From contig NZ_AP027922.1 of NCBI RefSeq assembly GCF_030296835.1, forward strand, positions 1,984,001-2,048,000: DNA of 64,000 bases, written 5' to 3'. Origin of the DNA: Pseudoalteromonas sp. MM1. Its GTDB lineage: Bacteria > Pseudomonadota > Gammaproteobacteria > Enterobacterales > Alteromonadaceae. The position numbers and the translations under genes are program-made. This document shows positions 48,821-58,400 of the stretch, piece by piece. Within the stretch, counting starts at the first letter, position 1; every line of letters starts with the position of its first letter. The notes below the pieces were generated by a model. That model saw nothing but the letters and a program-made list of their open reading frames with translations. It was not told the origin of the DNA and searched no databases.

Positions 48821-51106
48821 TTACTTAATTTGAATTTCAAACAGTGCTGCAGGTACATTGTTTGACGGGTGAGTAAATTCTAGAATTAATTGTTGAGTCG
48901 TGACAGGCTCAGCTAAATCGATTTTATTAATGCTTTGATAATTACCGCTAACGTGTGCGATCACCTCACCTGAATCTGTTTTTATTGTATAGTTTTGAAC
49001 ACAATATGGTATCTGATCTTCATAATGCTCCATTAATACAGTTTCTAAAGCATGGTCAAAGTCACTATCAAAATACAGCACTATTTGACTCATCGTTACT
49101 TTTTCTGGCCATATAAAATTTAGAGTTGGCGACGGATCTGCAAAGTCAGCAACCCAAGCATTAGGTTGTAGCCAAGGCCTCACAAAGCCATTAATGACCT
49201 GTGTAGCTTGGTAATTATGAGCTGCGGGAGAGATACTCATTGCCAAATTTTGCCCATGTGGTCGCCGCGCTGGTGTCCAAAACTCAAACTCTTCAAGACC
49301 ACTATTTGCAGGTACTATTTGTTTGCCTTTATTTGACACCGCTTTATGAACTTTATTGAACACAATCATAGTGCCAGTAATCAGCTGCTCTGAGGTAGCG
49401 AGCTCTATTTCATTATTTTGTAAGAAACAAATAAATCCATATTGTTCCTCTAAACTGCAATCACTAAAATCAAACACGAGCGTACTTTCCCCCGCCCTAA
49501 CAGGCAAACTGATCGTTTTATTTATAACGTCTGGGGTATAGTTTTCATGCTTGATACTAGTGCGTAATTGACACGTTAATTGTGTCTCTTGATGAGCAAA
49601 TATCGCGATGCTAATTGTTGGTCCTTGCCCTTTTACAAAAGCAACCAACTGTGCACACGAGGAATCTAATGGCATTGTGCTGCCACTAGGTTGAAAACCA
49701 TTGAACGCAAGCTCGCTGGATGAAGTAATCGATGCTAGGGCTGCTAAATTATTGTACTTATCTAAACGAACCCCTGGAATACTTTGGCCATTAAGATTTA
49801 ACCTTTGCTGTAATTGAACCATGTGCGCTGGGAGCATCAGTTCTTTGGGCATGACATTGAGTTGGTTACACATAGCTGCAGCTTCTCCCACAGCTTGACC
49901 ACCGTGTGCGCAAGTGATCATAACCCGAGTTGAACCAAATGCCATATGCGTTGCACTGATGATCCGTCCAGCATAATATAAATTTTCTATATCTCGGCTA
50001 ACAAAACAGCGGTACGGAATTTGGTAGACCCCTTTAGAATGATATTGAGAACAAGGTGGTCGTTCACTGTATATACCTTCACTAGGGTGAATATCTATCG
50101 CCCAGCCGCCATAAGAAACAGCATCATTGAACTGCGTTTGCTCAATTATATCTTGCTGCTTGATCATATATTCTCCTTCAAAACGCCTGCTTTCGCGTTT
50201 GCCAGGAATGGTTCCTACCCATTCTAAGGTTAGGTTTTCGACATCATCGAATTTACCACTATTTTTTATGTAGTCCCAAATTCCGTAAACGAGCTTCCAA
50301 AGCTCCCATTTAATATCTTCAGTTTCATAAATAGTATCTCGAATGCCGCCAAACTCTATCCACCAAAATTTACAGCCGGAGTCACTTCCTGCAATATCTT
50401 TACAGCGAGGAATTGCTTCTATTTGTTCATAGGTGTAAGCAAAATCTGGCGCTTTGTAGCTAATCGGCTGATCCATTTTTTTACTGTAGAAAAATAAGGT
50501 GTGTCCGAGTAACTCCATTTTTTCTTCATCAGATGCTAATAGCTCACCAAACTCTGCTTTTGATTCAGCTCCTATCCTAAACCCAGCTCCTGCATTAAAT
50601 GCAACAATACCATCGCCGGTTGCATCACAAAATAATGGCGCGCTGATAATATAGTGCGTTGAATTTTGACTACAAAATGCTTCTACACTCGAGATTCTAG
50701 TGCTGTGCCGTTTATTTACATCAACGACAGAGGTGTTTAACAACAAGGTAATATTTTTCTCGGCAATTACTTTATCAAGCAAAATGGTATCAAATATTAA
50801 TGGGTTACCATGTCTATTTAACTTAAGATTATCCAACATAATTTCATCAATAACCCCTCCTTCCCGTGACCAGCGATTATTGTTACCCATGTGGGAGGTT
50901 GCGCCTAAGGCCCATAATCTTACTTCGCTTGACGCATTGCCACCGAGTACGGGACGATCTTGAATTAACACAACCTTGCTACCCGCTCGCGCCGCACTGA
51001 TTGCAGCACATGTACCAGCTAAACCACCACCAGCAACAACAAACTGAGTATTTAATTGTTGTTTTTTATTTTCGCGGGTAGCGGCATTAAAGTTTTGCTT
51101 AATCAT
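48821..51106 (-). CDS. FAD-dependent oxidoreductase with C-terminal discoidin-like domain (761 aa)
   Basis: The FAD motif VVAGGGLAGTCAAISAARAG (GGGLAG at 26-31) is followed by DRPVLGGNASSEVRLW and FCDATGDGIVAFNAGAGFRIG, the pattern of the PF12831 family. The cofactor domain closes with LYYAGRIISATHMAFGSTRV and MITCAHGGQAVGEAAAMC. Residues about 610-761 look like an F5/8 type C (discoidin) beta-sandwich: QATQVINGFVRPWLQPNAWV and TLNFIWPEKVTMSQIVLYFD. No signal peptide, so it is cytosolic. Substrate unknown. Start overlaps the GH117 stop by four bases. Confidence 0.85.
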   Translation of the reverse strand: MIKQNFNAATRENKKQQLNTQFVVAGGGLAGTCAAISAARAGSKVVLIQDRPVLGGNASSEVRLWALGATSHMGNNNRWSREGGVIDEIMLDNLKLNRHGNPLIFDTILLDKVIAEKNITLLLNTSVVDVNKRHSTRISSVEAFCSQNSTHYIISAPLFCDATGDGIVAFNAGAGFRIGAESKAEFGELLASDEEKMELLGHTLFFYSKKMDQPISYKAPDFAYTYEQIEAIPRCKDIAGSDSGCKFWWIEFGGIRDTIYETEDIKWELWKLVYGIWDYIKNSGKFDDVENLTLEWVGTIPGKRESRRFEGEYMIKQQDIIEQTQFNDAVSYGGWAIDIHPSEGIYSERPPCSQYHSKGVYQIPYRCFVSRDIENLYYAGRIISATHMAFGSTRVMITCAHGGQAVGEAAAMCNQLNVMPKELMLPAHMVQLQQRLNLNGQSIPGVRLDKYNNLAALASITSSSELAFNGFQPSGSTMPLDSSCAQLVAFVKGQGPTISIAIFAHQETQLTCQLRTSIKHENYTPDVINKTISLPVRAGESTLVFDFSDCSLEEQYGFICFLQNNEIELATSEQLITGTMIVFNKVHKAVSNKGKQIVPANSGLEEFEFWTPARRPHGQNLAMSISPAAHNYQATQVINGFVRPWLQPNAWVADFADPSPTLNFIWPEKVTMSQIVLYFDSDFDHALETVLMEHYEDQIPYCVQNYTIKTDSGEVIAHVSGNYQSINKIDLAEPVTTQQLILEFTHPSNNVPAALFEIQIK

Positions 51107-52305
51107 GATTTTTTCTCTTTTTCTTGGTCGTGGGATGAGCGTTTAATTTTTAATTCGGGGCTTAATGACTGCGCAAAATACACACTAGGATGATGAGGTA
51201 CATCCGTAATTTTTAATTCTTTCTCAAGCTCATTTGCCATTAAACTACAGTCAAATCGAGCTAAAAAACTGTGTTTGTTGAGCGCTTTCTTGTCTGAAAA
51301 ATGACATAACCCCCACTCAATACCGTTTTCATTTCCTTCACTATTAAATGCATTGGCAACATAAGGCCCTGCTGCAATTGGCATCAATGAAGTCACCGCC
51401 GCAATCGAAAAATTCACACCGTCAGGTGAATATTGAATAGTGTTACTTTCGTTACCATTTCTGATCGAAAACGCAGCAATGCCGGAGCCAAAGGGAAAAT
51501 AAGTGGTTTCATGACCTGAATTCAAAATAGGGTTCAGAGGGTGTTTTTCAAAAGGCCCTAACGGGTTACTCGCAATTGCTAAACCATTGCCAACTAAATA
51601 ATCTGGCCTATCGCCATAAGCAGCTTTATAATATAAATGTATTTTCCCTTTATAAATCAGTAAATATGGATCATGAATCGAGAATTGATCCCAACTACCA
51701 GGTTCACCATTGTCAATAATCACTTTGCCATGTGGGCGCCATGGCCCCGTTGGTTTATCGGCAACTGATAAGGTAACTGGGCAATGATCGCCTTTTTTAC
51801 CACTAGCTTCATTAAAAGCTTGATAATATAGATAATATTTATTTTCATAAATTAGAATGTCTGGTGTGCTAACCGATCTCCAACCTAGCTGAGGATAATC
51901 AGGTCTTGGCACGGCAATTCCTTGTTCAATCCAGTCAAATCCGTTAATACTGGTGGCATAGCCTATTTCAGATAAATCCCAATCAGTGGAGGGAATCAAT
52001 TCGTTACAGTGCTTCGCCCCTTTTGGTGGGAATTGTGTGCACCGTTTTGTGTACCAAACGTAGTAGAGACCATCAACTTTTATAATTTTAGATGGGTCAC
52101 GTCTTGAAAGAGTGCCATCATCATTATGATAGTCAAAACCTGAAAGTTCAGTGTATTTAAAGCTAGTAAATAAAGGATTGTCTTCAGGACGAGGGGTTAA
52201 ATAACTGTCATATAACCTCGACATTGCAACACTCAATTCTCGTGCTGGTTTTTTAGTTGGAATATCCCACGGGTAACTTTGCTGTTTGGAACTGTTATTG
52301 CTCAT
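51103..52305 (-). CDS. GH117 alpha-1,3-neoagarobiose (anhydro-L-galactose) hydrolase
   Basis: The 400-residue protein is a five-bladed propeller of family GH117. The N-terminal family motif SxAxxR is present as SVAMSR (25-30), used in dimer domain swap. The catalytic motif SRRDPSKIIKVDGLYYVWYT (base D70), later FSIHDPYLLIYKGKIHLYYK and GHETTYFPFGSGIAAFS follow. It cuts the non-reducing anhydro-L-galactose from neoagaro-oligosaccharides. There is no signal peptide, so it acts in the cytosol on imported neoagarobiose. It overlaps the symporter gene by 11 bases. Confidence 0.94.
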   Translation of the reverse strand: MSNNSSKQQSYPWDIPTKKPARELSVAMSRLYDSYLTPRPEDNPLFTSFKYTELSGFDYHNDDGTLSRRDPSKIIKVDGLYYVWYTKRCTQFPPKGAKHCNELIPSTDWDLSEIGYATSINGFDWIEQGIAVPRPDYPQLGWRSVSTPDILIYENKYYLYYQAFNEASGKKGDHCPVTLSVADKPTGPWRPHGKVIIDNGEPGSWDQFSIHDPYLLIYKGKIHLYYKAAYGDRPDYLVGNGLAIASNPLGPFEKHPLNPILNSGHETTYFPFGSGIAAFSIRNGNESNTIQYSPDGVNFSIAAVTSLMPIAAGPYVANAFNSEGNENGIEWGLCHFSDKKALNKHSFLARFDCSLMANELEKELKITDVPHHPSVYFAQSLSPELKIKRSSHDQEKEKKS

Positions 52306-53980
52306 TGCTACACTCCTTTACAGCTTTACTTCTAAACTTAAACACTAAAATACTGCCTAATATAAAAATGCCACTACTTACGATGGTTATTTCCATCTTT
52401 CCTGTGGTAGCAATTGCGGCTAATGCCAGCATGATCGCCCCAGTGGAAAGAATGCCAAACCCTAAGACGCGAATAGCATGATTATTATCTGTGCTTTTTT
52501 CTGGAGTTATTAATTCAACAGTCGGTTTTATTTCACTTAATTCAATTAAGTAGTTTTGATAACATGCAGGTGTTTGGTCTTTTGCTCTTAAATACAATTC
52601 AAATATTGTAAGCATCATTACAGGAAATAACACACCCAACATCATTTCTTGTGCTCTGTCTAAGCTGAAATCAAATAACCATGGACTCACAAATTTGAAA
52701 AGTACATTCACCAGTAAGCTAAACAGTGTCGTTATTAAAATCGTTTTCCCTGTTTGATAACGAGAAAATAACAACCAGATAGGCGGTAAAAATAACGGCC
52801 CGCCTGTCAGCGCAGCCATCGTCATTACCACTTCAACAACACCGCCAAGTAAAGGAATTAGTAACGCAACAATAATAGTAATAAAGCCAAGTACTGCGGT
52901 TGCAATACGACCGATTTTCACTAGCTGAGTTTGAGATGCATTAGGTTTAATTTGTTTATATATGTCATTACTGATCACCCCTGCCGCTATATTTAAAGAG
53001 GTGTTAATGGAGCTTGATGTAGCAAAGACCATACCCGCTAACATTAAACCAAGCATGCCTACCGGCAATACTTCTTTGCACATTTGTAAATAAGCCCCTT
53101 CACTTTCAAACCCTACTAAACTAGGGTTCATCGTTCGGTAAATCATCGGGGCTAACATCCACACTACAGGGCAAATAAGATATAGAATTGCAAATAATCC
53201 TCCGACCTTCTTTGCATCCTTTGGCGTTTTCACACTAGTGAAGCGTTGAATATAGGACCAGTTACCAGCAATAAAAAATAAGTTATATAAGGCAAATGCA
53301 AAAATAAATTCCCATGAATACTCATCACTTACTAAGTTAAAAAAATCATCGGGGGCTTTATCGATAAAGTTCTCAATGCCACCAATCGCCTCAAATGATA
53401 GCGGTACTACAATTAACACAGCTGCCGTGAGCACCACGAATTGCAAAATGTCAGTAATTATAACGGCCCACAGCCCCCCCACAGCAGTGTAAGCTAAGAT
53501 CAATAAGCCTAAAATGATGACGGTATATTCAAGAGATAAACCAGTAGCAACTTCCACTATTTTTGCTACAGGATATAAAAAAGCCCCCGTAGAAAAGCTC
53601 GCTATCAAAAGAAAAATATAGGTATATGTTCTTTGTACATTTAAGCCAAGGCGCTGTTTAATATATTCGGCTGCGGTTAATACACCGGTTTTCTGCCATT
53701 TAGGGGCAATAAATAAAGCAATCAACACGCCAGCTAAACACATAGTCCATTGAATAGTGATCGCCACCCAGCCATGCTTATATGCAATGGCTCCCCAAAC
53801 AACAAATGTTCCTGCCGAGAAGAAACTCATAAAAAGTGACAACCCGCTCATCCACCAAGGTAGCGCCCCTCCCGCAGAGAAAAAGCTTTTCATGCTCTTC
53901 CCTGCGGTTGAAAAGCTTAATCCGCAACCTATGATCAACAAAGAAAATACAGCTATCACAGTGATATCAATGACATGCAT
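52295..53980 (-). CDS. Sodium/solute symporter (SSS family)
   Basis: The 561-residue inner-membrane protein has about 13 helices. Family signatures are VIDITVIAVFSLLIIGCGLSF, SGLSLFMSFFSAGTFVVWGA, GAFLYPVAKIVEVATGLSLE, ILAYTAVGGLWAVIITDILQ and AGMVFATSSSINTSLNIAAG. SSS transporters in agar, alginate and carrageenan loci import mono- or disaccharides with sodium. Position between GH16 and GH117 supports import of neoagarobiose or galactose. It begins four bases after the GH16 stop codon. Confidence 0.92.
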   Translation of the reverse strand: MHVIDITVIAVFSLLIIGCGLSFSTAGKSMKSFFSAGGALPWWMSGLSLFMSFFSAGTFVVWGAIAYKHGWVAITIQWTMCLAGVLIALFIAPKWQKTGVLTAAEYIKQRLGLNVQRTYTYIFLLIASFSTGAFLYPVAKIVEVATGLSLEYTVIILGLLILAYTAVGGLWAVIITDILQFVVLTAAVLIVVPLSFEAIGGIENFIDKAPDDFFNLVSDEYSWEFIFAFALYNLFFIAGNWSYIQRFTSVKTPKDAKKVGGLFAILYLICPVVWMLAPMIYRTMNPSLVGFESEGAYLQMCKEVLPVGMLGLMLAGMVFATSSSINTSLNIAAGVISNDIYKQIKPNASQTQLVKIGRIATAVLGFITIIVALLIPLLGGVVEVVMTMAALTGGPLFLPPIWLLFSRYQTGKTILITTLFSLLVNVLFKFVSPWLFDFSLDRAQEMMLGVLFPVMMLTIFELYLRAKDQTPACYQNYLIELSEIKPTVELITPEKSTDNNHAIRVLGFGILSTGAIMLALAAIATTGKMEITIVSSGIFILGSILVFKFRSKAVKECSNEQ

Positions 53981-53984
53981 GTTC

Positions 53985-55259
53985 TTAGTGCTCGCTATTT
54001 TCTTTTCGGGTGTAGTATCTAACCCAATCTATCGCCATGCTAGTACCATCAATATCATCGCTAACAGGACCGGCTATGGCTGCTTTTAAAATAGCTAAAC
54101 TAAATAACATCGTTGTTTCACTAAAACAGACATCATTTCTCATGGTGTAGTAAAGCTCGCCATCAAAATAAAAGTTAAAGTAGTCTTTATCCCACTCAAT
54201 CCCATAAGTATGGAAATCTTTTGAAAAATCAGCGACGTCTGCAGCATTATATGAGGTAATTTTTTGCCAATTATTACCATCGTGATACTCAATGCTGTAA
54301 TCAGAAATTAAGTTGCGATAAGCACCTTTATCAACGCCATGCTCTTGCAGCCAACCATTTATAAATTGCACAGCGCCAATTTCCTGTGGCTCATCCCAAC
54401 TAAGTTGTAAAAATTTTTCACCATGTTTTTTAGACACCCAACGGGTTTGTGGGTTGCCATCGATTGCAAAAGACTCCTCCGACATCAATTTATTAAATAA
54501 GCCGTTTGTTTTTATTGTCACATTATCGACTTGCGCTAAATTATTTGCGCTGTTTACTTGCTCAACATCAAATGCATTTGGGTAGCTAGCGCTGGGGGGG
54601 AACACTCTAAATTCAGAAATATGAATAGAAGCAGGGTTATTCGATGTTAAACGAATTTTTTTGCTCTTAATTGGTTTCTTAAACACCAGAGTATGATCAG
54701 GTTTACCGATTAACGTATGGTGTAATTGTTTATCACTGTGTGCTACACGCCCATTTGGTAAAGTATAGGTATCAGTCCAATTATGTACGTTGGTATTTAT
54801 GATATTCGGGAAATGGCCTTCATTAACATCAATCTCGCATGCCTTTAAATCACCTTTCACACCTTGTTTTGGCCAAAACCAAAATGAGTTATTCGTACCA
54901 TAAGCGCCAGCATATTTAAAACGAGCTTCAAAATAGCCGTAATGAAATGAACGTTTTGACCATACATTACCGGTCGTCCACTCTTGACCACCACGTGATT
55001 CTTTTTTCGCTATTAAATGCAGTACACCGTCTTTAACTTGTGCATTATCACGCCAACGACTGCTTAGCACCCACGGGTTTTCTGTCGGCCCATTTTGCGA
55101 AATCCAATTTTTATCTAATTCTGAATCAGCATAAGTAAATTCATCACTCCATTGTAATTGCCATATTGATGAGTCAAGTTTGCGAGTTTGCTCAGCACTA
55201 ACACAAGACGATGTGACGACTAATGCTGCGAGGGTACATTTAGAAAATACTTTAAACAT
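53985..55259 (-). CDS. GH16 endo-galactanase with an inserted discoidin-like domain (424 aa)
   Basis: A signal peptide (MFKVFSKCTLAALVVTSSCV, cut near VSA) leads into a GH16 jellyroll. The catalytic motif ACEIDVNEGHFPN gives nucleophile E142, D144 and acid/base E147 (the beta-bulge ExDxxE form). After residue 170 the fold is interrupted. Residues about 190-345 are an F5/8 type C-like domain (AIDGNPQTRWVSKKHGEKF, LQLSWDEPQEIGAVQFINGW). GH16 then resumes as DFHTYGIEWDKDYFNFYFDG and AIDWVRYYTR. Neighbours suggest an agarase or porphyranase; the GH16 subfamily cannot be fixed by eye. Confidence 0.88.
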   Translation of the reverse strand: MFKVFSKCTLAALVVTSSCVSAEQTRKLDSSIWQLQWSDEFTYADSELDKNWISQNGPTENPWVLSSRWRDNAQVKDGVLHLIAKKESRGGQEWTTGNVWSKRSFHYGYFEARFKYAGAYGTNNSFWFWPKQGVKGDLKACEIDVNEGHFPNIINTNVHNWTDTYTLPNGRVAHSDKQLHHTLIGKPDHTLVFKKPIKSKKIRLTSNNPASIHISEFRVFPPSASYPNAFDVEQVNSANNLAQVDNVTIKTNGLFNKLMSEESFAIDGNPQTRWVSKKHGEKFLQLSWDEPQEIGAVQFINGWLQEHGVDKGAYRNLISDYSIEYHDGNNWQKITSYNAADVADFSKDFHTYGIEWDKDYFNFYFDGELYYTMRNDVCFSETTMLFSLAILKAAIAGPVSDDIDGTSMAIDWVRYYTRKENSEH

Positions 55260-55299
55260 ATTTTAACCTTTCTTGTTGTTTTATCGAACGAGTTATAAA

Positions 55300-55342
55300 T
55301 TTTGTCGTATGCTAGGTATTGTCTTGAGAATGAAAAGTGACA
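55300..55342 (-). promoter_or_regulatory. 43-nt module upstream of GH16
   Basis: On the minus strand: TGTCA, 15 bases, then ACAATACCTAGCATACG and ACAAAA. It matches the module before GH50 with identical spacing and ends 40 bases before the GH16 start codon. It lies after the receptor terminator, where the downstream operon needs its own promoter. Confidence 0.6.
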
Positions 55343-55368
55343 CAAATTATTTTATTTTCATGAAAATA

Positions 55369-55400
55369 AAAAAGCCCGCAGCGATGCTGCGGGCTTTGCG
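55369..55400 (-). terminator. Terminator after the TonB-dependent receptor
   Basis: AAGCCCGCAGC and GCTGCGGGCTT form an 11-bp stem with loop GAT and a T run on the minus strand. It separates the receptor transcript from the GH16-led operon, though read-through is possible. Confidence 0.92.
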
Positions 55401-55418
55401 TTTTATTGGATAAGAAGT

Positions 55419-58400
55419 TTAGAAATTAATACGGGTATTAAGTCTAAATGTACGTCCGGTATGATATTGATAAACCGTACGTGACTTAGTTGCTTCGCCT
55501 TCAAGTGGGCTACCTTCATCAAAAGTGACACCGCCCGCTGCTAAAAATCGACTAGTGAAGTACTGACGAACTCCTTCATCTGTTAAGTTAGCGACTTGGA
55601 AAGACACTGAAATCATATCTGAAACTTGATAAGTAGCTGAGAAATCAAGTGTTTGACGACCTTCTTCCCAAAGCGAACCATTCTCCCAAGAACGTTGTAC
55701 TAACTGATCTGTAGTCCCTTGATAAGATAGACGTAATTGGTGACCATTTTTCTCCCAGAAACCCGTTAAGTTGTAGCTGTGTTCAGGTGTATAAGCAACA
55801 GCAAGTGAAGGCACTTTAACGTTACTATCGATAGAAGAAACTTCTTGCTCATATTCGCTATCTTGATAAGTGTAGTTAGCTTGTAAACCTAAACCAGACC
55901 AAATACCTGGTAGGTTGTCGTAGGTTTGCATGTATTGTAGCTCTAGACCTTTGATAGACGCACCTTTACCATTTTTAATACGGGTAGTATTAAATTTGGC
56001 ACACATTTGTTCTAAATCGCCTGAGTACATCCAATCTTCTTGATAATCTGTACTACCTTGAAAACGTTTAGGCATACAGCCTTCTAAACTATCTTGACCG
56101 GCAATCAGAACGAGATCGTTTGGATCATAGGTTTCGCCTTCTGTTAAACCTACATCTCGTAAATCATCCATGTAAGTCACAATGGTTTCTGACTCTTCAA
56201 AGTTAGTCATCTCTTTGTAAAATAACGTAGCAGCTAACAAACCTGACTTGTTAAAGTACCACTCATAAGATAAATCAAGGTTAAATGATTCAAGTGGATC
56301 TAATTTAGGGTTGGTAAGTGTAATAGTGTTATTACGATTATCACCCCCCCATTGTGTTTCTTTTACTTTAAAACCAGGGCGAAGAGAATCTATTTGCGGA
56401 CGCGCCATGGTCTTAGAAGCCGCAAAACGAATAATGGTATCTTCGTCATACAAATAATTTAGATTTAAACTCGGTAGGAATACGTCATATTCATGCTCAT
56501 CAGTTACACTGAAAGAACGTAAACTTCGGTCTTCAGTTGGCAATAAGTTACCATTTTCATCAAACTTACGTTCACCATACACATAGTTTTTCTCTGTTGA
56601 AACATCAGAGTGACGCCATAACCACCATTCTGTCTCATTTGGGTTGCCTTGTATTGCATTAGGATCATGACACGGGCCTTGATCAGGTAACGCAACGTCA
56701 TCGGTTAAATCATTTGTGCCCTTGGTATCGTAGCCTAAACCATCGACACGTGACCAGCGAGATTCAGCATTGTAGTCTGTGCCGTAAAATAAAATAGGTG
56801 CACATTCAGGTAGGCTGGTATCACGTAACTCAGCTAATTTAAATGGATCCATTAAGCGAGCAGCATTTGACGGGTCAAACGCAAATTGCACACCTGAAGC
56901 ACCTTGCACTTCAACTTCAGTTCTCACATAGCGAACACCCACATCACCAGTGATCTTGCCGTCCATTAACTCAAAGTTTAGCTTTGTATAGAGCGCTAAA
57001 TTATCTAATTCTGTGTTACGGGTATTTGAATCATCGGTATTAAATGCGACTTCGCTACTACCTTGAGCAACTTCAAATGCCTTAAATGCAGAGAAACGGT
57101 TCCAGCCATCTGTAATGCTATCACGACCATAACCAAGACCTGCCATAAAGTCATCAACTGGGAACTCTTCACCATCGGTGACCATTTCTCCGGTAATATC
57201 ACGCAGACCGCTTCCCAGTACTGCAGGATTACCAGTGTAAGGATTCAATACTACGACACCCTCACCAACAGTGCTAAATGAACCTACTTGTGCATCAACA
57301 TACTTAGTACGATTAGACCACTTAGCACCAAACTCTATAGAACGAAAGTTATCTGAGTCTAAAACATAATCAAAGTCTACAAATAATGATTTTTGTGTAT
57401 CTTCAACTTCATTTAATGTACGGCTCATATATGAAAGGTGCTGGGCTCTTAACTCATCAGCATTAAAACCTGTAGTACTATAGTTATCCCACACATTTAG
57501 CGGATCACCAAAGTTATCATTTGGGCCATAATCAATTAAACCCTCACCTGAAACTAACGTACATACCGAGCTACTGGTACAATCATAGCCCACAGGCTCT
57601 ATATCTTCTGGCGGTACGTTATTTATTATCCACGCATTAATATTGCCAAAATTTTGTAATGCCACATACACAGAGTTATTGGGGATTTGCTCAGTTTTAG
57701 AGTAACCAACACCTGCTTCCATTGCAAAGGAATCAGTAAAACTATGATTCATATCCAATGAAAGTATTTGATTTTTATTTTCAAAATCACCTTCAGATTG
57801 TACCAACCCACCATTGCCAAAGCGATTTACAAACTTAGTGAATGTATTGGTTTCTAAATCAATGGTACGCCAATCTGCTTCGGGATCTGTAAATAAGGCA
57901 GGTCCTGTCCCACCTAAACCAGGGTCAACACCTTCCACTAAGTTTCCATATTGATTAGAGCGAGTATTAATGCCATGCATAGAGTTATTTATATCTTGCT
58001 TGCCTAAAATCGCATTAAAATTGAACTCAGTTTTTTCTGATGCAATCCACTGCAAACCGATATTAAAATTGGTTCTATCATTTTCACTTTCATGATATTG
58101 ATATTGAGTCGTTTGAGGTGCTATCCCCACAACATTTTCAACAATATTACCGTTGGTATCGGTAGCAAGAGGAGACTCTGTCGCAAACCAATCTATTGCT
58201 GAGTATTGATCTTTACGATAAGCATTGGTTTCTTTAACGGCTGTAACAACCACACCAAACGTATCATCAAAAAACTTACGAGAAAAAGTGCCCGACACTT
58301 TATAATTATCTTCTTCTGATAGGTCGTTGTAACGGCCTTCAAGTGTCATGGTGTTTATTTCATAATTTAAATCAAGTGGCTTAGTGGTAGTTAGGTTAAT

